Shown one piece after another: positions 29,149-38,070 of a DNA stretch of 64,000 nt. Under the pieces are notes generated by a model. The model searched no databases. It was given only the letters and a program-made list of their open reading frames with translations, and was not told where the DNA came from. Location of the stretch: assembly GCA_001766655.1 (NCBI GenBank), contig MJCC01000005.1, positions 649,233 to 713,232 of the forward strand. Direction: 5' to 3'. The stretch comes from Phytomonas francai. Its lineage: Eukaryota; Euglenozoa; Kinetoplastea; Trypanosomatida; Trypanosomatidae. Within the stretch, counting starts at the first letter, position 1; each line of letters opens with the position of its first letter. Made by a program: the position numbers and the translations under genes.

Positions 29149-30681
29149 ATGTCGAATCGTCAGATAATCCAGACGTTTGAAGAATACCAAAAGGCTAGGG
29201 TTAAGTTTGTCCAGACAGTAGCCGACCTTGCCTCCAAGCCACAGCACATTGAAGCTCTGCAGCAAGCCGGCGTTATGCACCTATTAAGGCCACTTCTGCT
29301 GGATAGTGTGCCGTCTATACAACAGTCTGCTGCACTGGCACTCGGACGCCTTGCGAATTACAGTGAGGAGCTTGCGGCGAATGTCGTGTCTGGTGATATC
29401 TTGGCACAGCTGGTGTATTCACTTGGCAACCAAAATCGCTTTTACAAAAAGTCTGCTGCCTTTGTGTTGCGAAGTGTTGCACGACATTCGCCACAAATGG
29501 CACAAGCCGTTGTGGAAAGCCAGGCCGTAGAGGCTCTTATAGGCTGTCTTGACGAGTTTGATCCGACCGTCAAGGAGAGCGCCGCGTGGGCGCTCGGCTA
29601 TGTCGCGCGCCACAACACGGACCTTGCGCAGGAAGTGGTAGACAGGGGTGCGGTGCCACCGCTGGTGTTATGTATACAAGAGCCAGAGCTCTCGCTGAAA
29701 CGAATTGCAGCCTCCACCCTATCCGACATCGCAAAACATTCACCCGAGCTGGCGCAAGCGCTGGTTGACCAGGACGTTGTCACCCATCTTGCCCCCCTCA
29801 TCAGCAGCAGTGACGCCAAACTCAAGCGTCAAGTTTGTCAGTGCCTGGCGCATATCGCGAAACACAGCGTCGAACTGGCTGAGCTGGTCGTCGAGGGTGA
29901 GATCTTTCCAAAGATCTTCATACTGCTCAAGGACACCGACGATGGTGTACGCAAGAATGCAGCGACGTGCATTCGCGAAATTGCCAAGCATACGCCAGAG
30001 TTGGCTCAGCTGGTCGTGAATGCGGGTGGCGTCGGCGCATTGGTTGACTACACGGCCGAGACTAAGTCAAGCACGCGCCTGCCAGGCATTATCACCCTTG
30101 GCTATATCTCCGCTTTCTCTGAGACGTTGGCGCTGGCTGTGATCGTGTCGCATGGTGTTTTACCTTTGGCAGACGCGCTCGAGAAAGAAGTGGAGGATCA
30201 CATCAAGGCAGCGGCCGCGTGGTCACTTGGGCAAGTGGGTCGGCACAGCGCCGAGCACGCAAAGGCTGTTGCAGATTGCAGTGTGCTACCCAAGCTAATG
30301 GACATTTATCTAAACCCTAACAGCTCCGATGATCTACGCATGAAAAGTAAACGGGCACTGAAAAATATCATCCAACACTGTGTGTACTTACCCTTATTGG
30401 AGCCTTTGCTGCATCCTGATGCGCCGGCCAACATCCTCACCTACGTCTGTGGGCAATACGCAAAGGTACTGCCGACTGACATTGCGGCCAAGCGCGAGTT
30501 TGTGGCTAACCGTGGCCTCGCGACAGTGCAGCGAATCAAGCCGGATCCAGGCAGCCAACTGGCAGAGTCCATTCAGGTTATAAATGCGTGCTACCCACCG
30601 GAGATTGTGCAGTATTACTCACCAGAATACGCGCAAACCTTTATAGAAAAGATCGAGAACTACCATTTGCAGCAGGTTTAA
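29149..30681 (+). CDS. PF16: PF16/SPAG6, axonemal central-apparatus protein
   Basis: A 510-residue armadillo-repeat protein orthologous to Chlamydomonas PF16 and mammalian SPAG6, a component of the C1 side of the axonemal central pair needed for normal flagellar motility. The family opening 'FEEYQKARVKFVQTVADLASKPQHIEALQQAGVM' is followed by about eight ARM repeats with phrases such as 'AAWALGYVARHN', 'IAASTLSDIAKHSPELAQALV' and 'QVCQCLAHIAKHSVELAELVV'. The length matches the family (about 500-510), and the C-terminus 'INACYPPEIVQYYSPEY' is also typical. Local GC content is higher than in neighbouring spacers. Expression is probably constitutive through the polycistron. Identification is secure. 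Confidence 0.96.
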   Translation: MSNRQIIQTFEEYQKARVKFVQTVADLASKPQHIEALQQAGVMHLLRPLLLDSVPSIQQSAALALGRLANYSEELAANVVSGDILAQLVYSLGNQNRFYKKSAAFVLRSVARHSPQMAQAVVESQAVEALIGCLDEFDPTVKESAAWALGYVARHNTDLAQEVVDRGAVPPLVLCIQEPELSLKRIAASTLSDIAKHSPELAQALVDQDVVTHLAPLISSSDAKLKRQVCQCLAHIAKHSVELAELVVEGEIFPKIFILLKDTDDGVRKNAATCIREIAKHTPELAQLVVNAGGVGALVDYTAETKSSTRLPGIITLGYISAFSETLALAVIVSHGVLPLADALEKEVEDHIKAAAAWSLGQVGRHSAEHAKAVADCSVLPKLMDIYLNPNSSDDLRMKSKRALKNIIQHCVYLPLLEPLLHPDAPANILTYVCGQYAKVLPTDIAAKREFVANRGLATVQRIKPDPGSQLAESIQVINACYPPEIVQYYSPEYAQTFIEKIENYHLQQV

Positions 30682-32619
30682 ATTTTTGCTCCAGAAGCAA
30701 AGTCTGATGCAAAGGAATATTTGCCAAACGAGGAGGGAAGAAAAGGGAATATTAATGAAAGAATCATTGATCTCAGGCTCCAAGATATTAAAATCTTGAT
30801 TTATGCAATCATATTTATTCCATAGGCTTTCTCTTGTTATTTCCAAACAATGTAAATAAAAAACTGAAGAAAATGGAAGAGCATTGAATGAGTGTAACAT
30901 CGAAAGAGATGAATGGAGTACGGCAATCATGCGCACATAGGATGAGTTAAAGGCATCTTTACACTCTTCCCTTGTATTCGCATCATGTATAAATTTAGCG
31001 TGGTTGTATTCGATAAGGAAAAGAAAACTCAAATGAACATTGGAAAAGGCGATTTGGTTTGTTTCCTGAATTAACATCTCCGTATGACTTTTATGTTTTT
31101 CCATCCATTTGTCATTTCGCATTGTTTTGAGCCTTTTTCCCCTAGTGTATTCAGTAGGCTGTTTAGTCATACACCATCCAGATATGCTGACTTGGGATCC
31201 AAAATTCAAAGGGTGATGCCTTTTTTCTAAAACGAAATAAATCCTCCTTGTCATAGACTATTTCCCAACGAAGCATTTCAACAATATTGAACAAAAACAG
31301 CACGCCTTTTCTTTCCATGTCAGGTGAAGCAGATACATGCAATTGCATCGCATGTAGGGCGTATACATCCCGCTTTTCTGCCGTCATTGAGAAAAGAAAG
31401 GTGGTTCGCGAGCGTTGGGAAAGGGGACTAAAAGCGTGGTGTCTAGGCTGGTTCCCATTGTTTCGGTATCATGGAGCAGGCGTGTTGATTTACATGCGTT
31501 TATATTCGTGCGTTCGAATTTAGACACATGGATATTATTGTGGCCACCGTATATTTTTGAAGTCGGAGCAACATTTCTTCAGCGCCAATGTAATCTTCAT
31601 GGCATGGGCAGTCCCGCACATAGTTCCTTTCAGTGGCGCGACCAAACACCAGGGAGTATTAGGATCTTCTCTATTTAAAATATTTTCGCGATATATCTCG
31701 CTATCAAACTACGTAACTCTGTGGAGAGAAATCACTGGAGCCGTTTTGAATGCGTGTGTCAGGGTGGAGAGGTTAATTTTTCCAAAAAAAATAGTCCTTA
31801 TGTAGCGCTTCGCTTTTTTCCCTTGCCTCTGTCTGATTTTGATATATGAATTCCTTGTTGCGTTACCATGAACATGGTAAAGTACTAATACCTTCTTTTT
31901 TCTATTGGCATGAATTTCGTATCCCAACGATCATACTGTTTTTCTTTTCTACTTTCAGTTTAACGTCAATGCATTTTTGAGGATCCTGAGTTCTATGTTT
32001 TTTTAGCCGATACCCCTTTTTCATTCCAATTTTGTTATCACAATGCACCCTATCTGAGTCTGTACTTTTCCACCCGCACTAAAACCCTGCTCATACCCTC
32101 TATTTAGGGGAAAGGGGTCTGCAAATTTTCACATCCTGTTAAGCGGGGGATGTCGACGACGACAGCAAATTTTGATGAGGCGTCTCTACTGATTCTTATC
32201 CAATACACTTTTATTCATTCACTTGGTCACACATATTTTGTATGCCCACTACTTTGAACCACATACCTTACACTGTTATTTGCGATCTCGGAGGAACAGC
32301 ATAGGTCTTGCTGTACAAAGCTATGTCGCGTATGAACTATGTCCTTACTCATCTTTTCACCGCATTATCTTACATTCTTTGTATTACAATATAATATTTT
32401 CTAATAACGTTGATAGTATTCTTAGATGCGGTTTCAACAGTCACACCTATTTTACCTGAAAGCATTGTAATTGTTTTCCATTAAGAAGACAAACGAGCAT
32501 TTTTTGTTACTTGAGCGTCTTGGATAAAATTTAGGAAAAGGGGTAACGTGTGGTCCTACTCCAGGACACAGGGAGCCACCCCGAAGGCCACCAATTTGTG
32601 TTAAGATAGTCAAGAGCTG
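30682..32619. other. 1.9-kb gap with possible decayed genes
   Basis: No intact gene on the transcribed strand. Two signals stand out: a 211-codon minus-strand frame (30619-31254) and a plus-strand frame open from 31287 to 31805 except for one TAG at 31521-31523. Neither matches a known family. A short perfect palindrome (TTACCATG-AA-CATGGTAA) lies at 31863-31880. The rest is AT-rich. Confidence 0.4.
31287..31805 (+). pseudogene. Possible gene remnant with one internal stop
   Basis: In one frame, 172 codons are open except for TAG at 31521-31523, and this stretch is richer in G and C than the flanks. The second half holds hydrophobic segments ('NVIFMAWAVPHIVPFSG'), suggesting part of a membrane protein. 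There is no ATG at the left end and no recognisable family. It could be a decayed gene or chance. Confidence 0.2.
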
Positions 32620-34935
32620 ATGCAGCACAGTTTCCAAAATTGCGAATTGGACCGACTTGCTGCACCGACTGCAACCCAGAGATTGCAAAATCAGACCAAC
32701 GCGACCATAGCTAGTGCCCCACCCAACCATAGAAGCTCTTATGCAGGCATTTCCCAATCCCCAGGGCGCTCACCACCAAAACGGTGTGTCCGTGTAGAGA
32801 GCAGAGTAAGACAGCGTGAAGGAGAAGATACAGCGGCATCTAGATATCGTCGTATAGACCATATCAGCCTTGATTCAATGCAGCGGGAGATTCACATGTA
32901 CCTAGATTCCGTTCTCACCCGCGATGACAGCAGGAACGGTGGTGGGGTGTCTACTGTGGACATGGCCGTCCACGAAACGTTTAACATCCTGCGCTCCTGT
33001 TGGTGCTCGCAGGGTAGCCTGCAAGATATCTTTGAACCGGTACGAAAAATTTCGCCGGTTACGCTGGAACTCCTCCTTAACTATGGCCGGCATAAGCTCA
33101 CCGATGACCGGCAGTACGCCGTGCCACGTGGCGGGGAGGATGAATTGCCTTGGTTCGGGTGCATTTTGGCTGTATTAGCCTGCTATATGCAGAAAGAGGT
33201 GGATGGCAATACGGCACAACGACGGACGTCACTACCCCCTACTGCTCTTCGCCGCAGTGCTGTACACTTACTTCCAAGACACGCGATGCGCACGACTCAT
33301 AATCTATGTGCATCGAATACAAATGCTGACAACGACGTTCTGCTGTACCCCAGCACTCCTTTAGAAAATGAAGAAGAATGCGAAGGAGGAACGAGGGTTC
33401 CGAGGGACGTAAAAGAAGGCTCAGTAGAGGCACCTGGTTTGTTGTTTTCGTCATCAGCCCCCATTTCACAGTCATCGCACCTTCCTCTAGCTGGGGTTTC
33501 TCGCCTCTTATTGCTGAACTGTCACAACTTCGGTTGGCTGGATGACCCCGGAAACGAGGACTATGAATCTAGCAGCCGTTTCCTTCGAAAAATAGACTCC
33601 GCTTTGCATAAAATGATGGGACCTCTACCCCAAACGAGGCTCAGACAAGAAAGCGGTGGTGACATTGGCACCGGTTGTCTGTCATCTTCAGCGCTGAAGC
33701 GTTCGTGTTGTACCACCGTGCTACTTAGTGATGCTATTCTAATGGATGGCGGTGTGCCGTCGCTTACTGTGACACAGCGTTGTAGAGTGTTTGACGCACA
33801 CAAGCAATACGGTCAAGGGATAGCCTGCTTGGTGTCGCCTATACATGACCAAGGGCAATACCAAGGCAGCTCTCTGGATGCCAACCATGTCGCAGCCGAT
33901 GCATTTCCTACAGGTGCAACAGAATCCAGAGAGCACTGTGCTATGAGGGCCTCTTCGGCGTCGCCACAAGTCCTTTCAGATGCCACGCACCCAATAGACA
34001 CCAGTGCAATACGAGGCAACGAAGAAGCAGCGCTGCAATCAGTGGACGATTGTATCCAGGGAACTCTTGCCCACAACGTGCATGGCTATTATAATAGCAA
34101 CCCGAGTCCGCCTCAGCACTCTGTGGTACTCCCCTTCCGGGTTGAATCGCCAAGTTCTGCTTCATTCTCAACCTCCCTGTCCACTGTCAGCACGAGTTCA
34201 TCCTCTGCTGCTGGATGGAAGCATTATAACTGCTCCAATTTGCGTGCAAGCCAGCCGTGGCCACCTGTCAGCTGCGGCCATCGTACGGCTCCGGGTATTG
34301 TTGCACAAGCTGTCTTGCTAGCCCCCATGGGGCCTCTTATACTCCATATACAGCTAGAGCGCGCTGCAACCATGGAGCTATTCTTTAGTCGTCCAAGCAT
34401 TGCTTCGATGTACCCGCACGCGTACCATGACACGTCCGGCGCACAGCAGGCCCTCTCGCCGACGCAACCACACCCACTCCCCTCCCCAGGTGCAACGAGC
34501 CACCACAACTGTGAGTCAGCCTCCTTCATATCCACGTGGGAAACTCAGGAGCCTGCGCTTTATGACCTCGCAGAGTGGTTACTCTACCTCCTCCAGTCCC
34601 CTCAACCGCTGCTAATTGTCGAGTGGCATCTCGACAGGCAACAGCGTGATGCAACAAACAAAGATGTGGCGGCAGTACCAGACCCGCGGTCCGCCGTGCT
34701 TCAACTCCTGGGGGCTTATGCTGACCATATGTCATCTTCTGCTTCACCATTTGGCGATGTTGAGCTTCGTGACGCTGTCCACGCGACTTGTCGCAGCATC
34801 AGGCCCTGCGCCACGGGCACTAAGTTCGATGGAAGGGATCGTCCAGTGATATTTGTGAGGGAGCTGAAGGCTGTTGTGGAGATGGAGTATCACATTGATG
34901 AGGAGGCTCTGATTACATCCTTGCAATACTGCTAA
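32620..34935 (+). CDS. Large conserved-looking hypothetical protein
   Basis: A 771-residue protein with no domain I recognise. Structured-looking segments lie at about residues 85-195 ('MQREIHMYLDSVLTRDD', 'VTLELLLNYGRHKL', 'ELPWFGCILAVLACYMQ'), about 288-330 ('VSRLLLLNCHNFGWLDDPGNEDYE') and at the C-terminus ('PVIFVRELKAVVEMEYHIDEEALITSL'). Between them are Ser- and Pro-rich low-complexity stretches. The long open frame, codon composition like its neighbours and position in the polycistron support a real gene. It ends TAA with a second in-frame TAA two codons on. An alternative start further in is possible, since the first 60 residues are low-complexity. Confidence 0.75.
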   Translation: MQHSFQNCELDRLAAPTATQRLQNQTNATIASAPPNHRSSYAGISQSPGRSPPKRCVRVESRVRQREGEDTAASRYRRIDHISLDSMQREIHMYLDSVLTRDDSRNGGGVSTVDMAVHETFNILRSCWCSQGSLQDIFEPVRKISPVTLELLLNYGRHKLTDDRQYAVPRGGEDELPWFGCILAVLACYMQKEVDGNTAQRRTSLPPTALRRSAVHLLPRHAMRTTHNLCASNTNADNDVLLYPSTPLENEEECEGGTRVPRDVKEGSVEAPGLLFSSSAPISQSSHLPLAGVSRLLLLNCHNFGWLDDPGNEDYESSSRFLRKIDSALHKMMGPLPQTRLRQESGGDIGTGCLSSSALKRSCCTTVLLSDAILMDGGVPSLTVTQRCRVFDAHKQYGQGIACLVSPIHDQGQYQGSSLDANHVAADAFPTGATESREHCAMRASSASPQVLSDATHPIDTSAIRGNEEAALQSVDDCIQGTLAHNVHGYYNSNPSPPQHSVVLPFRVESPSSASFSTSLSTVSTSSSSAAGWKHYNCSNLRASQPWPPVSCGHRTAPGIVAQAVLLAPMGPLILHIQLERAATMELFFSRPSIASMYPHAYHDTSGAQQALSPTQPHPLPSPGATSHHNCESASFISTWETQEPALYDLAEWLLYLLQSPQPLLIVEWHLDRQQRDATNKDVAAVPDPRSAVLQLLGAYADHMSSSASPFGDVELRDAVHATCRSIRPCATGTKFDGRDRPVIFVRELKAVVEMEYHIDEEALITSLQYC

Positions 34936-35237
34936 ACGTAAATTTTAACTCACTGCAATATGTGAAGCTCAAACTGCGGTTTAGTGGAAGGAAATATTTA
35001 CCACCCTTTAAGTGGAACTTCCATTGTCGACTCATGAGCACTCAGCAAAAAAAAAAAAAGAACAAAGACTTCATATAAAAAGGAAGCGGGTTGCGTTGAT
35101 TTCAACTATAGTGTACAAAAAAAAATGCTATACCTTTTTTTCCTATGCACTCGTGTCAATTCCCTCTCGAATCAAGCGGGCTTAGATACACGTATTCTCC
35201 CCCCAAAAAAGTTTCAACTACAAAAGTAACAATACCA
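34936..35237. promoter_or_regulatory. Spacer with splice signals for Tho1-like gene
   Basis: A T-rich tract (35131-35144) is followed by AG sites at about 35175-35184, downstream of an earlier in-frame ATG (35145). This favours the ATG at 35238 as the true start of the next gene. Confidence 0.4.
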
Positions 35238-35804
35238 ATGTTGCCTTCAGACGCTACACAAGTAAGCGATCCTGTTGCTCAGCAGCAAGCCACTCCGCTC
35301 AAGCCAAAGAACACCCATCGATTATACCGAATCTTTCGTAAGCCCAAGTCGACTGTGGCTGCGCGCCAGTGGCGTGACAACAGAGGCCCGAATGGGGAAC
35401 CCAACCGTCATGTCGGCGGTGTTACCAAACAGGCGGTCATGAAGTTGATATGTGGGTTAACGGAATCCGAAAGGCTGCGCGCCGAGGCAAAGATGGATCC
35501 CCTCCCTATCGCACACGAGGAGCTAGTCAAGAGGGCTGCACGGTTCGGCGTCCTGGTCGACCCTGGTGTTGTTGACTCCGCAGTCAGCCGCCCTGCGATG
35601 GTTGTTGATGAGGAAACATTGCTTCTCCGCGAGACACGCTTCAAGACAACAGAGCAGGCTGAAATGGATCTTGCCATGCAACGTCGTCTGGCGCGTTTTG
35701 GTGCTGCACCCACCGAGGCCACTTTCACGGCGCCAATTGAGCCGATGTTATCGGTCAAGGATAAAGAGGCACTCGAGGCCCGCGCCCGCCGCTTTGCCAA
35801 CTAG
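35238..35804 (+). CDS. Tho1/CIP29 (SARNP)-like protein
   Basis: A 188-residue protein when started at 35238; an upstream in-frame ATG at 35145 would add 31 residues but lies next to the polypyrimidine tract and before likely AG acceptors. The C-terminal half carries the repeated motif of the Tho1/MOS11/CIP29 C-terminal region: 'LVKRAARFGV', 'MQRRLARFGAAP' and 'LEARARRFAN', each a basic helix ending Arg-Phe-Gly/Ala. In other eukaryotes these proteins join the TREX mRNA-export machinery through the helicase UAP56. The N-terminal SAP domain of Tho1 is not visible; the N-terminus is basic ('HRLYRIFRKPKSTVAARQWRD') and may bind RNA. An mRNA-export role is inferred from the motif only. Confidence 0.6.
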   Translation: MLPSDATQVSDPVAQQQATPLKPKNTHRLYRIFRKPKSTVAARQWRDNRGPNGEPNRHVGGVTKQAVMKLICGLTESERLRAEAKMDPLPIAHEELVKRAARFGVLVDPGVVDSAVSRPAMVVDEETLLLRETRFKTTEQAEMDLAMQRRLARFGAAPTEATFTAPIEPMLSVKDKEALEARARRFAN

Positions 35805-36244
35805 AGAGAAAGTTATCAGAAGAATATCATAATCGGCAAGCTAACATAGAGCAAATGAAAAGGAGTAGGGAAGATGTCGATGGAAAAAAGACAACCGTTA
35901 ACAGAAAGAAGTTCTTGGCACTTCTCTTAATCATGCTTTAGTGTTGAAGAAATAATGTGTGAGGATTAAAAAAAAAACAGCATTGTAGCGCATATAAAAT
36001 GGTTAGGTCTTTCAAATGTCTGTATACCTCTTGTTGAGGGCTACGTCAATTTTCAACATCCCCTTGATTTAACGGTTTAGGCATTGCGGAAGAGGAAGTG
36101 ACACGGGTCCTTGTTTTTCTCATCTCATTGTTTAGAACTGCTCCTCTCAGTTGCGGAGAGGGGTGGAGAGTGGGGAGAGAGGAATAAAAATAAAACTTTA
36201 TCTAAATATCTCAAAAGAATAGGATAATTAGTAATCACAAGCAC
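35805..36244. other. Intergenic spacer
   Basis: No gene. A short A run lies at 35967-35976 and G-rich sequence at 36155-36180 precedes an A-rich leader. Confidence 0.5.
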
Positions 36245-37183
36245 ATGAGCAACGACATCTCTTTATCGGGGGGAGACGCTGGCTATGTACCCATACAATT
36301 AACCGACATCACACCCGTGCGCGTATTCGACGTGCATGGGGAGTATTTAGACACTGAAATCGACCTTGACACACCTGTACGTGTACTCCAACTAGCTATT
36401 GAAGACTACTTTAAAGTGAAGCCCGAGGTTCAGCTACTTCTACACAACCGTCGCCCCATCAACCCTGATCGCACTCTACGAGAAAACGGGTGCCTCCTCC
36501 TGAAGGGCGATCCCTATGTCCGCCTGGTGTTCTCCATCAAACGAGGCCCAGTGCTTAACCTCGTCTGCCACCTGAGCAGCACGCATGAGGTCTTCCCGGT
36601 TGCATGTCCGGAGTCGAACACCATATGGGAGGTAAAGAAGCTCCTCTGTGAGGAAATAGCGTATAGACGTGGGCATGCCGATGATGAGAAGAGCAAAAAA
36701 ATGGCAGCAGGCAACCCCACTGCGCAGCAGGTGCGCTTGCTATGGCGGTACATGGAGCTGTCCGACAAGGCCACTTTGCATTACTATCGCATCCCCACAA
36801 ACTCAGTCCTGTCGGTGATGCTAAAACGTATAAACAACATGACGGTGGGGTCGCCGCACCCAAGCCTCAAGGCCGTGCAGCCACACGAAGCTGCGCGGGA
36901 GGCCGCCGCTATTGTAGTCAACCCTCGTGACTTCAGCGCAAACCCTCAGCCGTTGAAGAGGCCCCCACCATTACCGCTGGCGACCGCATACCCCTTATGC
37001 ACGAATCCCTATCCCCGTCTCGAGGGCAGTCAGTTGGTGCAGCAGGGCGCTGACGTAGCACAGATTCCACAAACTGTGATACCAGCCGAAGTGGGGGCAC
37101 GCATTCAGGAACTAGAAGAAACTGTCAAACGGTTTCATGGTTACCTTCAACGAGCCCTTACTTTAATCTGCTATCACGAATAG
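36245..37183 (+). CDS. Protein with ubiquitin-like folds
   Basis: A 312-residue protein, last gene of the plus-strand block. Residues 25-95 resemble a ubiquitin-like beta-grasp: 'VRVFDVHGEYLDTEIDLDTPVRVLQLAIEDYFKV', 'QLLLHNRRPINPDRTLRENGCL'. A second such unit at about 98-195 includes 'TIWEVKKLLCEEI', 'VRLLWRYMELSDKATLHYYRIPTNSVLSVML', with the usual 'D..TL..Y.I...S.L.V.L' ending. The rest is Pro/Ala-rich and ends in a short helix ('IQELEETVKRFHGYL'). No diglycine terminus is present, so it would act as an adaptor, not a conjugated modifier. Partner and pathway are unknown. It lies tail-to-tail with the C2 gene on the opposite strand. Confidence 0.65.
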   Translation: MSNDISLSGGDAGYVPIQLTDITPVRVFDVHGEYLDTEIDLDTPVRVLQLAIEDYFKVKPEVQLLLHNRRPINPDRTLRENGCLLLKGDPYVRLVFSIKRGPVLNLVCHLSSTHEVFPVACPESNTIWEVKKLLCEEIAYRRGHADDEKSKKMAAGNPTAQQVRLLWRYMELSDKATLHYYRIPTNSVLSVMLKRINNMTVGSPHPSLKAVQPHEAAREAAAIVVNPRDFSANPQPLKRPPPLPLATAYPLCTNPYPRLEGSQLVQQGADVAQIPQTVIPAEVGARIQELEETVKRFHGYLQRALTLICYHE

Positions 37184-37545
37184 AGACGAAGCTGTAAATT
37201 TTGCTTCATGCAAATACCCTCCTGTATACTTTTAAATACTGAAAGCCAAAACTCGCTGTCACCGATGAGTATCCCTCCCTTCAGCTGTCGTTGGGCTTTG
37301 TTTCTTTTTTTTTTTTTAACTCTGACGTCCCATTCGTCAGTCAAGATAATATTCACAATCGTGACGAAAACTTTTTCCCTTCACACAATTTACATTGCTG
37401 ATTTTGTTAAATTTTCCAGACATAATCTAAAGAAAAAAAGGCAAGTAAGTTTAAAGGCGAACGAAGCAAACCTACATGGAGGGAAAAGCGGTGCTGGGAT
37501 AGGAAGACCTTCTGTGGAGCCTGCGGCAGCTGTCCCTTTCCGCCA
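37184..37545. other. Convergent strand-switch region
   Basis: The plus-strand block ends at 37183 and the minus-strand block at 37546, so two polycistronic units converge here. In trypanosomatids such sites are known transcription-termination regions, marked by base J and variant histones. No tRNA gene was seen. The part at 37440-37545 is GC-richer and may belong to the end of the C2 gene. Confidence 0.75.
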
Positions 37546-38070
37546 TCAGAGAGATTTATGGTAGGGGGGTGAATACTGCGGTGGAGGTACCACAGTAAGG
37601 TCGTGAGCTGCGCAAGTGGCAGCTGGCGGGTTGTGTGTGGAAAGAGGAATGCCAAGTACAGGTTGCCCATGTTGCAAAGGAGGCTGCACAACGGATCCAA
37701 AATTAGTGGGCACGATGACAACGACGAAGGTAGCACAGGAGTCCTCAAATCTACCACACAAGCTAAGGGTAATGGGTTCTCTGTGAACAAAGTTTAGTGT
37801 GTTTAGTTGAACCCAGGCCACAGACAAGCATGAATTGCTAAAAAATGATTGCCTCCATAGTTCGATGAAAAGCCGGTTATCACGCGTGTAATGATTAGGG
37901 TCGTAATGAAACCGGAATTTATCCCGGAAGTGAACTTCGCCGCCGTTCACCACGGCCTCCGTGGAACATACATGTTGTTGTTGCAGACGTAGGTATATTT
38001 TGAGGCCTTTTTTGGGAAAACTCTCCCGGACATTAAATGCCTTGATGACACTAACATCCAATACTGCCAT
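37546..38070 (-). CDS. C2-domain protein
   Basis: A 174-residue protein with one N-terminal C2 domain (about residues 1-120): 'AVLDVSVIKAFNVRESFPKKGLKIYLRL', 'FRFHYDPNHYTRDNRLFIELWR' and 'VAWVQLNTLNFV' correspond to successive C2 strands. The Asp cluster that binds calcium in classical C2 domains is not obvious, so calcium-independent membrane or protein binding is likely. The tail (about 130-174) is rich in Pro, Gln and Ala. The frame ends at TGA (37546-37548), yet the same frame stays open for another 51 codons, and the first 35 of these are in GC-rich sequence, so the tail may be longer. It is the last gene of the minus-strand block. Confidence 0.7.
   Translation of the reverse strand: MAVLDVSVIKAFNVRESFPKKGLKIYLRLQQQHVCSTEAVVNGGEVHFRDKFRFHYDPNHYTRDNRLFIELWRQSFFSNSCLSVAWVQLNTLNFVHREPITLSLCGRFEDSCATFVVVIVPTNFGSVVQPPLQHGQPVLGIPLSTHNPPAATCAAHDLTVVPPPQYSPPYHKSL

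Noticed and set aside
34004..34535. Frames of about 105 codons overlapping the 771-residue gene
   Set aside because: Shadows of a GC-rich coding region; no independent support.
35145..35237. Earlier ATG of the Tho1-like gene
   Set aside because: It abuts the polypyrimidine tract and precedes likely splice acceptors, so it is probably not in the mature mRNA.
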